Source of the DNA: Hyaloperonospora brassicae
Taxonomy: Eukaryota > Oomycota > Peronosporomycetes > Peronosporales > Peronosporaceae
Direction: 5' to 3'
Assembly: GCA_947650285.1 (NCBI GenBank)
Contig: CANTFL010000479.1
Coordinates: 82,447-146,446, forward strand
DNA length: 64,000 nucleotides
Shown here: positions 37,057 through 49,949 of the stretch, one piece after another
Layout of the letters: each line of letters begins with the position of its first letter
Numbering within the stretch: the first letter of the stretch is position 1
Notes under the pieces: model-generated
Seen by the model: only the letters and a program-made list of their open reading frames with translations
Database searches by the model: none
What the model was told of the DNA's origin: nothing
Made by a program: the position numbers and the translations under genes

Positions 37057-39116
37057 GACAGAAGCCAGGAGACTTGATTTTGTCCGCTGTGTTTGGTAAG
37101 CAAGTCACGTTATGATCGGATGTAATGAAATCTTGTGCGAAGACATTTCAGATATTTAGTCAAGTGCCAGTAGACGATATTCCCAAAACCTAATGTCATT
37201 GAAAGATGGCGTTTGTCTGATGTTAGGCAGGACCAGAATAAGCTGGCACGACTGCTGCGAATGAAATGAGTGCTGGGAAGAGAGCAATCAGGACGACGCA
37301 CGGGGATGAAAGTCTGGGCATACGGTCGAACCGCTGCAAAAAATAGCTATTTGATGCCAAATTTTGTCTCGAAAGGACAAATTTATAAAAAAATGAAAAT
37401 GCGCCACAATAGTGCGATATCCAATTCAGTCAAAGGCCTCGCTGCGCTCAATCGAGCGGATACATTCCGCATGACCTTGGCAAATCTGTATTGATGGACG
37501 TGTATTCCGTGCCGCTCGCTGCCTCGACACCACACGTCGTCGGGCATTTTTGTTTCGCAAGCACGTACACTGATGAGAAAATTGACAAAAATCCCTCAAT
37601 GCGACAAGCTCTAACAACAAGTAACGCAATACACGGACTTTTCTCCATATTATTCGTCGATCAAAAAAATCGTTGACTAGAACTGTGTACCTGCAAAGCA
37701 AAAGAAAGACCATTGTTCAGCGCAGTAGGTATACCGACACACTACCAACCCACGATACAAGTAACAAAATTGTTTGTCGGTAAGGCCGCTTGACCACAGG
37801 TAGCGTCGAATCATGCACAAGCCGTATGACATCTATACAACGAAAAATACAGAACCATACTTCTAAATCGATAAAATAAAGGGTGAGCTATGTACCCAAA
37901 CTAGCCTACTAAAATGAACAAATGAAGTTTGATGAAATAACCACGGATGCAAAACAGCCTGAAGTAATATGTTTATGTACTACGTGCATAGATAGGTAGA
38001 GAATCACATATATACAGCATGTAAACTTCCTTAAAGTTTCAACTCTTGAGTGATATCTGGAGCCAATACGTCAGTTGATGAACCTCCCTTTGCAAACGGT
38101 CATTGGACCTTTTGTAGATCCAGGCACGTGATATCTCTTTTTACATGATATATCACTATTTACCATGACGTGGCGGAAACAGTGTAGTCTAACATGGGCT
38201 GAATTTCACCTCGGCGTCTATCTATTGCCTCAACGACAGGAATGCGATGGATTACAGTATATGGACCTCAGTATGCCTGCTGCGAACAGTTGCGCTATAA
38301 TCACATTAGCGTTTAAAAAACGCAATCGATAGTGAGTCCAAATGCGTGCAAAAAGTGCAGTGCTTCTCGTCTAATGCCTTGTAATACTGATTAAACCATC
38401 GCTTGTCCACCAAAAAAGTGTCAGAAGCATAGATATTACGTTGTTGCGAGGTTGCAGTAGCATTTCGTAAGATTAAAAGGCGGATATAGTATAGATAGAA
38501 CGCCTCATTTACATGACAGCATCAATATAGTAGCATGTTTCTTGACGAAATATTCTATCAGTTCTTTACTGTCTTTTCTATATATCCCTAAAAGTAGGTC
38601 CGCTGTAGTACCTGAACGATCGAAGTGACGAAGAACATGTCGCTTCGAATCATATTTGCTTAAGGAGCGCCCCATCAATTTGTCCGAAGCCAGTTGCTAG
38701 AAGATCTTAGGTTCAAGACGTAAGCGCTACAGCCCTATGACTTAAATGCTGGGGAGCTTTACAACAGACGTATAATTAGATGTGGTGAAACAGGAGTTGG
38801 TCGTCCGCTGTGCGGTAGGGGCCGTGCTGCACGATGGTGACTTTTCCACTCTCAACCTGTATAACAAGCCAAATATGATTCTAGAATACTATAGGACCAA
38901 AAGATACATGCTATAGATCATCTTGCGGTACCGAACGTCAAACTGCCAATCGTTAGTTTGATCAATTTCTTCCTGATAAAAGTTGTAGACCGTCACAGAG
39001 CGTAAGATGATCGATCGTCACTAAAATCTTCATGTCCGTACAAGCATACAAAACAAAGCTACCTGTGATTGATTATATGTATAAAGAGAAGAGAGATGGT
39101 TTGAGGTATATTCAGG

Positions 39117-39254
39117 TACGCGTACTACCCACCATATCCGGATTTGTTAGCCACTCTCCGGCGATGCGTAATCTTCCTGCCCCTGCGCGGGTATCGATAC
39201 ACGTACCTACCTTTCCGGTGCCAGTGCTTTTCCACTCGGCCACCGGGGTCGGTT
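39117..39254 (-). mobile_element. Candidate tRNA-derived SINE
   Basis: A GC-rich patch in AT-rich DNA. On the minus strand TGGCCGAGTGG (39232-39242) matches the RNA polymerase III A box exactly. GTATCGATACC, about 40 bases further on (39189-39199), matches the B box GGTTCGANTCC at 8 of 11 positions. The flanks do not close into an acceptor stem, so it is not an intact tRNA gene. A head of this kind followed by an unrelated body is the structure of a tRNA-Leu/Ser-derived SINE. Confidence 0.4.
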
Positions 39255-42200
39255 TAATTAAATGCATAGAGAACACAGTGTACACCACTCAAATGAGCCA
39301 GGAAAATTTAGACATGAATATTGCTGAATGGCGGCGGTTGTCGAGGATTTGAGCCAATTTGCCTGGAACAACCGGCACGGCTGGTCAAAATTTGATTGAT
39401 AACTCAATAATGAACTAGCATGCTACCTTTGCACTACATTATAGAAAGACAATATGTCTTTAAAGATCCATTGTAGTGGGGTAAATATTCTACGTGAAAC
39501 AAACGATGATTAAATGATCTATAAATCAATTGAGCAAACCCACAAAAACGGCAAGTGTGTGATGCATTATCATCCTTTCGCTAATAGGGATCCAGGTAGA
39601 GTCGTTCAAACCGAATTTGTCACCTTAAGCCACCTTAGCGTTTACCATATTGTCCGAGACAATCAAGAGCGGGCATGGCCTAGAAGAGCTGGAAAGTATT
39701 GAATAAGTAAATGACGTTGACATTAATATGCGTCATCATATTGCTATTAATCAATTTCTAGCCGAATTGCAATGATCGAAAGTATATACGACAAAGTAAT
39801 TAGATTGAGCGATGCAAGTCTCAACATTGTAAGTCCCTTCAGGCAATTCCTGCTTCAAGGATTTCGAACAGCCCCAAGAATGTAGTACCCGAACGTACCG
39901 CTCTATCGCCGGAGAACAACTAGACTCATCTCGAAGTCAACTTGATGCTAAGATAGAGTAAGGTTTATGATACAGCGATCATTGCTTCTTAGTACGTCAT
40001 TGCGATCGACGAATATTATCATATCACTCAGCAGCAGGTCACGAATGGTAGTTTATGTTCCATACAGCTCCCCGAACTTTGTGTATGCACAAGTCGACAG
40101 AGAGACCGTGGCCGATACATACTAGTAACAAGATAAATGCGGTAACGCTGCCGACACAAAAAACAAAACGAGTAATGGCGCAAGAATGATGGCATTATTA
40201 AATAAAGTTCTGTTTTAACGGGTGTATGCCATAACAACTATACGATCGTGATGAATGCGTGGTTGATATGCTCAATTATCTTTGATGCCTCAGTTGTATG
40301 TATGATAGTAGCTAGATACACAGAAAAGATATATAAATTCTCCGTCCATATCGACCATAGTCAGTACATCTTCATTTCTGAGAGAAGACACAGGATGTGC
40401 TGCTAAGTCTTCCAAATATATTATCGTTGTAGTCAGATTATGAATAGACCAAGGACGCAAGGGTCCATAGCTATCCATGTCCGATAGTTTTTCGCAAGCA
40501 TGCTTGATCATACACTTACCTTAACAAGTTAATTATCACAGCTTGAAATACACTACTATATTTATACTGGGAATGAACAGGCGCACGCCTTGACTTAAAA
40601 CAAATTAAGGCGATCAAATACCGATCAGTCTAATGTATTGTCAATCGATTGAGGAGCTTCCTTATTCAAAGAGTCACTTGCAGAAGTGATTGCTTATTTT
40701 CCTCTGAGATTTCAATGCATCATATTTGTCGACTCGTTACACATTTGTCCTGTAACTAGGGTTTTATTTACGTAAATGATGCACAGTATATAAAGTCTTC
40801 AGTATACATTTGTTGCATACATACATGAATTTATTATATAGTTTTGACGCTTGAGCGCAAATTTACATTTCAAATTAAATACGAATGAGACGGCGCTGAG
40901 CGCATATTATGGTAGAATAAGAGTAGACTGAATTTGTTTAGCCCAGCTATTAGAAAAGCGCCTTTTTATAATATTAGAAGAAAAGTGTCATCAATCACGT
41001 CCAAATATAGCCCACATCTTTGCAACAAACTGCGATGCGTATGCTCTTCTTGTTAACCGATGTTCTCGATGGATCATGAATAGGAAGATCAAACGCTGTT
41101 GCGGATATGGTGCAGTAGCGATCACAAGATTTTTGCGATCCCGACTTTCCACTGGCGCCCGGACGACGTATAAACGGAAGGAGTAGTCCGATTTCGTGCT
41201 GCAAACTTTTCTCACCTTGTGTTTTCGTCGGTACGGCGAGTTGCCCTCTTCCAGGTGGACTCGAGTCAATGCCAAACTTGACCGTATTTGCGATGGGGGC
41301 TATTGCGCGAAAATCGTTCGCACGATTGCATCTTTCTTGGGTGAAACTCTATACGAGTCTGCCCTGTTCTGGTCTAGAATGCCTTGCCCAACGGTTATTC
41401 TCGATCTGCGTGTCTTCTGACCACTTGAGCCGTCTCGCGATCTTTCACCTGTTGCATTAACTTGTTTTCTTCGTCCGATCGCTGTCGGGGCGGTTGTGTT
41501 GAGATTCCTCCTTGCAAAACAACCTATAATATCACTCGATTTATGAATGCGACTTTTTGTGACGCAAATGGGCAGAAATCTCACCCGGAGGAGAAGTCGA
41601 CACGTAAATTTAGAAACACATTGAACTCTGTTTAATGTTTATCCCATCAACAAAGATCTAGCACTATGCGTAATACACACTATGAATCTACTATCGTCCC
41701 CTTGCACGACATGGCCCACTTCAAGTACTGTTTCCGATCGCGGATTGCAAATCGCGCGGTGTGGTGTGGTGTGGTGCACACCTTCTTGTTCGCTATCGCG
41801 AACTTGAAACTGATCGCGTACCTGATCTCTATAGCTTCGTGACCTAATCTCGCTTCGGATCACGTATGGCGTAGAACACTCCTCGTCCTTTTCCTTTATC
41901 GTTATTGAACCACAGAACGAAAATTTACATCCGTCGAATATCTTCTCCCGTTGTATTGACGTAATGGGGCGAGTGCGGCCGTTCCCGCCAATCGTTCGCT
42001 AGCTCGTACTTATCCTGAGCACGATCTTTCCTTCTGTTATGAATTTTCTTTTTTGCTTTACACACTGGTACACCTTGTTTCGCGCCAGATTCAAGCTGGT
42101 CGCATGGCCTAAAAGCGGAAGACCCATTCCAGGGATATTTTTTTCATTTGTTCCGCCATCAACAATTCTTGATGACGTGAGAATGGCTTAAGTGCACGTC

Positions 42201-43278
42201 TAGGGTCAAATTCGTCTTATTTATCATAGTGTGATTATATTCCGATCTTAAATACCATTCTTGGTCGTGTCTCATCAACCATGTTGTACTGATCAACCAC
42301 TCGCAACGGTTTGCTGATTACAAAACTCTTACAGATCACATGGCACGTGTCGCCGTTCCGATTTCCAAATCTAGATGAGTGCAGATCACTTTTGAGCATT
42401 GCTACGCACCATAAGGTTTTCGCGTTCACAATATTATCTCTTTGAGTGGTCGACTAAACCTAAACAGTTGAAATCATCGTGTTGGATGTGCATGTATATT
42501 CGTTCTCGCTAAGCTCCAATAGGGTGAAGCCTATTCATTCGTTGACTTCTCACGTGATTACAACGTAAGATATTTCCGGCAGAGTGCGTAGCGTTTTGTA
42601 GATAGGATAAATTTCTTGAGAATTTCGAAGATGCTCTCAAAGTACAGGTATGCTTGGTGTTTCGAATTAGCAAGCAAAATGATTGTTCAAGATACCGGGT
42701 TATTGATCCACTTTCAATCACAACAGATATATGTGCTTATGTCTTAATTAACCCTATTCTTTATAGTTATAAGTTACCCCGTGTATTAAGTACACGACGG
42801 GCACCCAAGAGTCACGCGAAGAATCGACTACGTGAATCGAGTTTGTAAATACATAGAAAGATGTTTACATCTAACTATCCGTAATATGAAGAGTGTACAA
42901 AGTTAAAAAGCGATGTTAGTAGGATAGGTCCACTACTTCGCAAGTTGTAAGGGATTACTGGTTGTCAATGATTGTAGTACCACCCAGTGCGTATGTTCAA
43001 CAAGGGTGCAAATCTTTACGCACATTGCTTGCGCCACCCATTTTACATTATATTGGAAGTGCAATAATAGTTGAAAAGATACCAAACTGGATCGAGAGAT
43101 CGTCAACCTGTTTCTTGCTCATCACGTGGCGACGTGGACTTTGACAACAAATAACTACGATCTTGGCCACGTCAGAGTAGAGAAGATTAGAGCAAGGCTG
43201 ATGGCGCTCTTACGAAGGACGGTGCTGAAATTCTAATGTTGTCCAATATATTACCAGCAGAAAGACGGCTTTATCTCT

Positions 43279-43282
<4 letters not shown>

Positions 43283-43322
<40 letters not shown>
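43283..43322. repeat. (AT)n microsatellite
   Basis: About 40 bases of perfect AT dinucleotide repeats inside the gene desert. Confidence 0.97.
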
Positions 43323-43327
<5 letters not shown>

Positions 43328-46300
43328 CAGCACTCTGTTAGTGCACTGGATCCCTATGTTAACGAAAGCAATCCGAAACGGTAGTTTATGTAGACTCGAG
43401 AATAGGTAATTGTTTTCGTGCATTGTATCATCGCTGAGGTGATAGATACGCAGAAAATAAGCGATACAAAACTAAAAGTGAAAAATGTCTGCTTACCGAA
43501 TAGAATTGGATCATGTATACGCCTAATCGCGCACATAGATAAATAATGCAGTGATAGAGGTAAGAAGATCCCAAGATCTTATTTGGTGTCATGTCATGTA
43601 TTTCTCCGCAAAGCTGTACGTACACGATTGCTGTGCTGTGCTAGATGAGAAGTGTATATATCTTACGCATTAGTTAGGGCGTCTTTGGTCGTACCATCAA
43701 TGTGTGGATACAATAAGCGTTGTAAGTGATGTCGCGTTCATGAATCTTCAACAGATAGTTCTTTTGTTACAACGGAGCGCAAAAACCTGAACTCTTAAGG
43801 TGACAACATTGGTAGATATATTTGTGAAAACCGTCAACTCTTCTCGTGGGAATACTTGCGTTGAATGTGATCCGATTGCACAGACTAATGTTTTGTGTAG
43901 ATCACGCGTTTCGCTTTTGCAGTGATTTATCTCAGCAGAATTACCCATAAGATCAGTCGCACCTGACATTCGTTTACCATTTTTAATGATAGCCGACTCG
44001 CAAGTAAATCGATACTTCTTCGTGCTTGTGATGCCATCGAATAGCAGTGTTGCCTATCGATATATATATCAAGAATGGTTTGCAGTCGTCTTGCTAAGAT
44101 ATGCTTGACGCAGTACCCTCACTATACAATGCGTCAGGCAACGCCCACACTCTCACCTTTAAAACAACATATATATATTGGTGTACGAACCCAACGTAAG
44201 ATGGTGGTAATTTGCATAACGCTTCAATACAAAGCGCTCTAGACGCCTACAGAAGTGAGACGGCGGCTAAGCGCAACCCTTACCCGTCGCAAGGGACACT
44301 AGATAGTATATTTCGTCCCCAACGCGGATAAGCGGGAATATCGCGACAAGAAGACCGCTGCCAGAGCTCGAGACAAAATGAAGTGTTGTTGGTGTATGAA
44401 AGCACGCTCACGACGGAGACCTGTTGGAATCGGTACCAAATTATAATTAATGTGCCCGGCATAATTTGGTAGCACTACAAGATCAATCGATCATACAAAA
44501 CGTTTTTTTTAAATGAGCGCCATGCGCGTTAGTAAATGCAGTTTGATGCAGCTTTTATTATCCATGAGAGATGCGAGACATCGATGGGAGGTACAATACA
44601 ACAATATTCTTTCTCGATGCAAAGCAAATTTTTGATGCAGACCGGACATGAATCACTTGTAGCGAGACATGCCAAAGTAGTCTCTATTTAGAGCCAAGAC
44701 AACGTGACCCTTCTACATCAAAGATCGCAATATAACCTTTCATAAAAAATATCTTTGTTAAGACAGAACTCGCCACTTATGCAGTCATGTTTGGAACTCG
44801 AGATTTTTTACATCAACTACTGCATTCCAAGTCTGTTCAGTCTACTCATCGTCTCATACACGTCGGCCGATGTGACGCATGTATATGAAGAAGATGTTGA
44901 TGATACAATTATGCTTTGTGCAAAATCGTTTTACACTGACGTTATTGCAGTTGCATTAGTAAAGCCATTCATTCGTTGGCGCCATTTATTCGTTAGCGCC
45001 ATTCATATATGAGCGCTTTTCGTGCTATACAAAATCGATGAAGCACTATGAAAATTTCTACGGCTACAAATTAGGATTGGCATCAAAGACATCGCGTTTT
45101 TAGTTTTTTACAATTCATATACTAAAGAATTACCACCACGTATATCAAATCATCACGTTGCTTTCAAATACGGCGACACATATCCAAGTTGCCATATAAG
45201 TAACGACCCATTGATCCACTGTCTTCACTACCATCTTCGCGTCCAAGTGTGCGCAAAGGATTTCATATGTAATTGAGTCGCGTGGCTCATTCTGGGATAG
45301 CATAAGAATCTTGTTGGAGATGCCTCACTCAGATTGATATGATGTCTTTTTGGCCGACACCATCCGTCTCCCCAGTAAAATCAGATACATTTGAGGACAG
45401 CTTCTAGTCGTTGCATTTATATGGCTTGCCAGAGAAGACAGAGTTGAAATTAGGCGTCATATATGAAGACCTGATGTGTAGGTCGCGTTCTTTAAGCCTA
45501 AAACGATCAAATATCGAAGGCTAATTCACAAAAGATGCAAATGAATTTTGAATGAAGGATCCGTGTATGCAGCTCTTCAGACGGCACAGGGTGGTAGACT
45601 TAACACGTAGCCTTGATATCGTCCATACCACAGAAAAGGTTCGCTTCATATAGTATGTGTGGTCCCTTAATGGACAATATAAAAGTGGTCTCAATAGGTC
45701 CTTAGTTCACACACGAGCTGCTACTTTAAGCCTACTGGATTCGTTGCACGCTTATCACTAAATTATGAACTATTGACTTCTTATCCGCATACGTTGTCAT
45801 CCTGTGGTTTCTAAACTCGATGGATTGCACAACGTGCGCTCATACGGTCAGTCCGCAATCGTTCTGAAGCAAGATTGCACGACGTGTGCGTATACGAAGT
45901 CGACAGTAATTCTGGAGCGAGCGCCTTGCGCTACGATATGTCAGATAATTGCTCTTATACCAGAAGAATTTGAAGTGAAATACTCGATATTCAGTCAGTC
46001 TCAACTATATAACGATCGTAGGAGGCGGTTGTGTAACAGGGTGGGCCAGTTGCATTTCATTTTTGTCGTCATTTTCAAACCAAATCAACAAATGATAACC
46101 GATGGTATTCCACTGAGCGTATACATTTACTAAGCAAGTGCTAGTCGCGGATCGCTGGCTGAGATGGGCCATGTTTACAACGCAACAATAAAAAAACCAT
46201 GCGCTCAATGAGAGATGCGCACTTGTTGACAATATAATGTTGTAGACAGGTATCAGTTTACGAATAGATTACGTCATAAGTCTGTAAATAGAAAAGAGGT

Positions 46301-47131
46301 CTTTTTGCCTGGTCGAACGCACTGATGTTGTGCATTTTCATCATCTATTTGTCTACACGAGAGTGTAATGAAGCTCGGAGAAAACTCAGCTATACCGAAA
46401 TTACTATATGCATCATCCCTCATGACAATTGACCTCGTCGAAAGGGCAACTCTCGATGATCGAACTGTCGTGCTAGGACAAAAGACTTCCATTGCTTTTA
46501 CGGACATCGTTAATATTTGTTTTAGAAGATTCAGTCACCATAAAGTACGGATGCCAATAATTAGCTATAAACTCATCATGTAAGCTTTGAGCTGTACCAC
46601 TATCATGGCGCAATGTGCCTGCCTAGGAAAGTCATTGTGACGGGTCCACATCGAGTTTCGTCGTAAAGGTTATAACGCTTTGTCCGACAAAATGCACAGC
46701 CCTTCGTTGACGGGTCCATTTTAGAAATTTGGTTTATATTGTATATTGAATGTGATTGTAATAGATCGTGTCGTCATTGATGGTAAGCGGTCCACGTGCT
46801 GGTGTGTACACTGGAAAGCACAGTATACACCCTCACTACGTTTGGCATAATTTGTCTAATTGTGAAAACACTTCTCTTCCATGACATATTGGCTCAATTG
46901 TCGTCAATCAATTATCCTATTGTCTTGATGTAAATATCGTTGACAATACGTGCACACAAATTGTTCTCGGCGAGTTTTCTGCGTGCCACACTATTTTAGC
47001 ACACGCAGCAGAACATTGCGAAACTCTGTGACGTCGTACTCCCGTCCCACATGTCCCCCACACCAATGACAGACCCGTCATCCCACTGAACAGTAAAACT
47101 GACCGTCGAGCCCATCTCTGCCGGTCGACTT

Positions 47132-47980
47132 ATGGTGCGCAAGGGCCGCGTCAAGGACAACGTCGCGGGCGAGCGCTACGACTCGAACGCTGTGTCTCTG
47201 AACCAGCCGACAGCGACAAGTCGCTCGAGACCACAACGCAATGGGGCCAACATGGGGGACCTAATGGGGATGTTTGGCGGCTCGGGCGGTGGCATGCCGG
47301 ATATGTCCCAAATGATGGAAATGATGCAGGGAATGGGCGGTATGCCTGGGATGGGCGGTATGCCCGGTATGGGTGGTATGCCCGGTATGGGCGGTATGCC
47401 TGGCATGGGCGGTATGCCTGGCATGGGCGGTCTGCCCGGTATGGGCGGTCTGCCGGGCATGGGCGGTCTGCCGGGCATGGTCCCGCCCATGGACCCGATG
47501 CGCCCCAAGGCCATTTACGCGTACGGCCTGGCAGAGGGGACTCGCACAACGACGTTCTATACGTTTTACCCCAACTACTTGGACAGCAAGCGAACGGTGC
47601 AGCAGGGCCGACGGATTTCCAAGTCGCAAGCGTGCGAGACTCCGATTGCCGAGGAAATGTCGGAAGTCTGCACGTTTTTGCAGCTACCGCACGTGTTGGA
47701 GCCGTCGAAGAAGTACCCGCGCGACTGGCTCGTCGCTGGTCGCATTCGCGTGCGTCTCGTGCGTGAAGACGGCTCGTTGGAGAACGCCGAGTTTCCCACG
47801 CGCAAAGCGCTGATGCTCAAGATGGCCGAGTTGATCCCCAAGCTGCAGTCCCGCAAGGTGCGGTTAGCGAGAGAGGCCGAAGAGGCGACGATTAAGGCTG
47901 CAGCAGCTGCTGCTGCTGTTGGAGCCACTCCGCCCTCTAGTAGTGGAAAGAAGAAGGGGAAGAAGAAAGGCAGGAGGTAG
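47132..47980 (+). CDS. SRP19: Signal recognition particle 19-kDa subunit (SRP19) with Gly/Met repeat insert
   Basis: 282 residues, single exon, ATG at 47132. The C-terminal half is SRP19: TTFYTFYPNYLDSKRTVQQG then RRISKSQACETP, DWLVAGRIRVRLVREDG and FPTRKALMLKMAELIPK, ending in a Lys/Gly-rich tail (GKKKGKKKGRR). SRP19 binds helices 6 and 8 of SRP RNA and prepares it for SRP54 in targeting secretory proteins to the ER. Residues about 41-125 before the domain are unusual: MGDLMGMFGGSGGG, a Met-rich stretch, then eight GMGGMP/GMGGLP units. Similar Met/Gly repeats are known at the C-terminus of some SRP54 and Hip proteins. The gene converges on twinfilin, with stops about 205 bp apart. Confidence 0.93.
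   Translation: MVRKGRVKDNVAGERYDSNAVSLNQPTATSRSRPQRNGANMGDLMGMFGGSGGGMPDMSQMMEMMQGMGGMPGMGGMPGMGGMPGMGGMPGMGGMPGMGGLPGMGGLPGMGGLPGMVPPMDPMRPKAIYAYGLAEGTRTTTFYTFYPNYLDSKRTVQQGRRISKSQACETPIAEEMSEVCTFLQLPHVLEPSKKYPRDWLVAGRIRVRLVREDGSLENAEFPTRKALMLKMAELIPKLQSRKVRLAREAEEATIKAAAAAAAVGATPPSSSGKKKGKKKGRR
47330..47473 (+). repeat. 18-bp coding minisatellite (GMGGMP)x8 in SRP19
   Basis: Eight tandem 18-base units of the form GGCATGGGCGGTATGCCT with small variations; the last three units encode Leu instead of Met at the fifth residue. It lies wholly within the SRP19 reading frame and keeps frame. Confidence 0.95.
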
Positions 47981-48185
47981 GAGGCAGCATGTGAGGTCTG
48001 TGCGCAAGGCGACGGGTAGAAGTAGAAACAGCCGCAGGTGAGAGAGGGTGGTAGGTCTAACCACAGGTTCTTGCAATGAAGTTTTACACGGCGCTGTGCA
48101 ATTGTCGTCAACGTTGATCGTAGCTGACACACATGCACTGGTCATTCACCATCTACTGGCGGTCAACTCGAATGCTGCGATCGAC

Positions 48186-49695
48186 TCAGTGGGCGACAGA
48201 AGGACCTGGGCCCCTACCTCTGCCACGTCCACGTCCACGGCCTCCAGGCGCAACAGGACGCGCAAACTCCCGCGGCTTTTGCTGCTCCTCACTTGCCGAC
48301 GGCGCCAACTCCGATCGGATCTCATCGGCTGCACTGGAAGGGGTGTTGATCTCAATCTACACACAGCAAGCAAACTGCATCAGTTTTCACACCGAGTGCA
48401 GGGCCAGAGACCAGCTGCTTACAGTATGGTCGAACGTCATGTGTAGCTCTTCTTTTGCAACGGAGAGCACTGTAGCTTTGCACGTCGAGTAGACCATTTT
48501 CAAGCGCACGGGCGAGTCTTCTGGACACACGTACAGAAACACTGTCGCACACAAAGACAGTCATCGTGCCTCGTTGGCCTACGCGACCAAAAGAGATCAG
48601 GCAATCAACATACCGAGTGCAGACGTAGCTTCAGAAGCCAGCGGGCCACGGTAGCGATAAGCCACAAAGCTCGGAATGCGACGATCCAGTACGCTCGGCA
48701 CGTCAATGAGGTCAATGGTCTCGAGACTCTTGACAACCTCGACACGAACGTTGTCGTCGCTCAGTCTCTGATGCAAGACAGGCGCACAAAACACCAGCAC
48801 CTCGATCGTCAGCAGACCCATCCAGCCTTCCCAACAACACAAGCCAATCAATGACAACAACAGCAGCTACAGCACTAGCTGCATCGCTCTCTTCAACACG
48901 TCACCATAGCAATCCAGTCAAACTTGTTGTCCTGCAGCAGCTGCAGCTTCTCCCGCACGTTCTGCGTGATCTCAAACGGCACGACGCCCATGGCGCTCGA
49001 CTTGACGCTCGTGTCGCGCTCCAACATGGCTGCCTCTCGTAGCAGCCGTTCCGACTCGGACAGCGGCGCATCGGCCGCCTGTTTCGTTCTCGCCGCGCGA
49101 AAAGCCGCCCACGTCACTTCGCACTGCAGGCACGAAAAGACACCCCCACGGAACGTTCTCAGTCTTCCTGGTCACCATCTGGTGTGTCTGCTTTTTCCTC
49201 CAACAACTCCCTCCCTCTCTTGCGCGTGTCATTCATCGAGCCAGACACACAACAACAACAACAACAACAACTACTGCAACAACAACAACTACTACAAAAA
49301 GGACGCGTTAAGTAGCACTGTACCAGTTCCGTGGCGTGGAACTCCCCGGAAAAGTAGTTCAGCCCCAGCTGTTTCTTGAGCGAGTCACGGGAAGACGAGT
49401 AGAGCATGCGGTCGCGCACGCTCACGCGCTCGGGCACGAACGCCAAGAGGACCCACCGCAGAGCTGAGACGTTTGTGTCGGGACACAGCAGGACAAATGC
49501 CGCCTGGTCAGCGGGCAGACACGACGCGACCAGCTGCGCGACGTCGTCCCGAGGATCTCCAGACGCGGGCCCTACAGCGCTCAGCACGAAGGACTCGCCG
49601 TCGATGGAGACTTTGACGTAGCGCAACTTGCCGCTCTGTGCGTCAGCAAACGCGCGCTCGAGCTCTGCGCTCAGGAGGAGATGCGCCCGCGCCAT
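48186..49695 (-). CDS. TWF: Twinfilin (two ADF-H domains, actin monomer binding)
   Basis: Five exons: 49695-49324, 49123-48905, 48767-48614, 48541-48423, 48356-48186, giving 344 residues, the usual twinfilin length. The introns are 200, 137, 72 and 66 bp with GT-AG ends; all joins keep frame. ADF-H domain 1: LSAELERAFADAQSGKLRYV then KVSIDGESF, ALRWVLLAFVPERVSVRDRM and LYSSSRDSLKKQLG. After the linker (PLSESERLLREA), domain 2 runs KLQLLQDNKFDWIAM to VFLYVCPEDSPVRLKMVYST then CKATVLSVAKEEL. Twinfilins sequester ADP-actin monomers and cap barbed ends. The C-terminus is a Gly-Arg tail (GGRGRGRGRGRG) rather than the short basic tail usual in animals. The first intron contains CAA/TTG repeats. The least certain junction is the exon 2 donor (GTGACG). 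Confidence 0.9.
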
Positions 49696-49949
49696 GACGA
49701 GTTTCTCGATAGGAAAATCTTTAGGTCACTCAGAGCGCGATGGGGAGCACGGGGTCAGATCTTTCTGACGCGATGCCCGCAGAGGTACACGGACAGTGCG
49801 TGCGTACGTACGTACGTACACGTCGTCCAACGCGATCGACAAACGCAATGTACATTTGACGACACGACTATTGGCTTGCTTGTCAAATATGGCCAGGCTA
49901 TGAACAAACGAGACTAGCATCTGACGGGGGGAGAAGCTCCTACGGCTCT

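Larger units (their letters stand above)
37057..47131. other. Ten-kilobase AT-rich gene desert
   Basis: No frame longer than about 110 codons and none with a recognisable domain, signal peptide plus RXLR motif, or splice-consistent extension. It contains an (AT)n tract at 43283-43322 and a SINE candidate near 39.2 kb. Slightly GC-richer patches (for example about 41000-41480 and 41690-41870) have minus-strand frames that might be old retroelement pieces, but no motif is convincing. Confidence 0.65.

Noticed and set aside
39117..39254. Functional tRNA-Ser/Leu gene
   Set aside because: The A box is perfect, but no acceptor stem closes and the D-arm pairing is poor; kept only as a SINE candidate.
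37057..47131. RXLR or Crinkler effector genes in the gene-sparse region
   Set aside because: I looked for a signal peptide followed by RXLR/EER or an LFLAK motif in the small ORFs and found none convincing.
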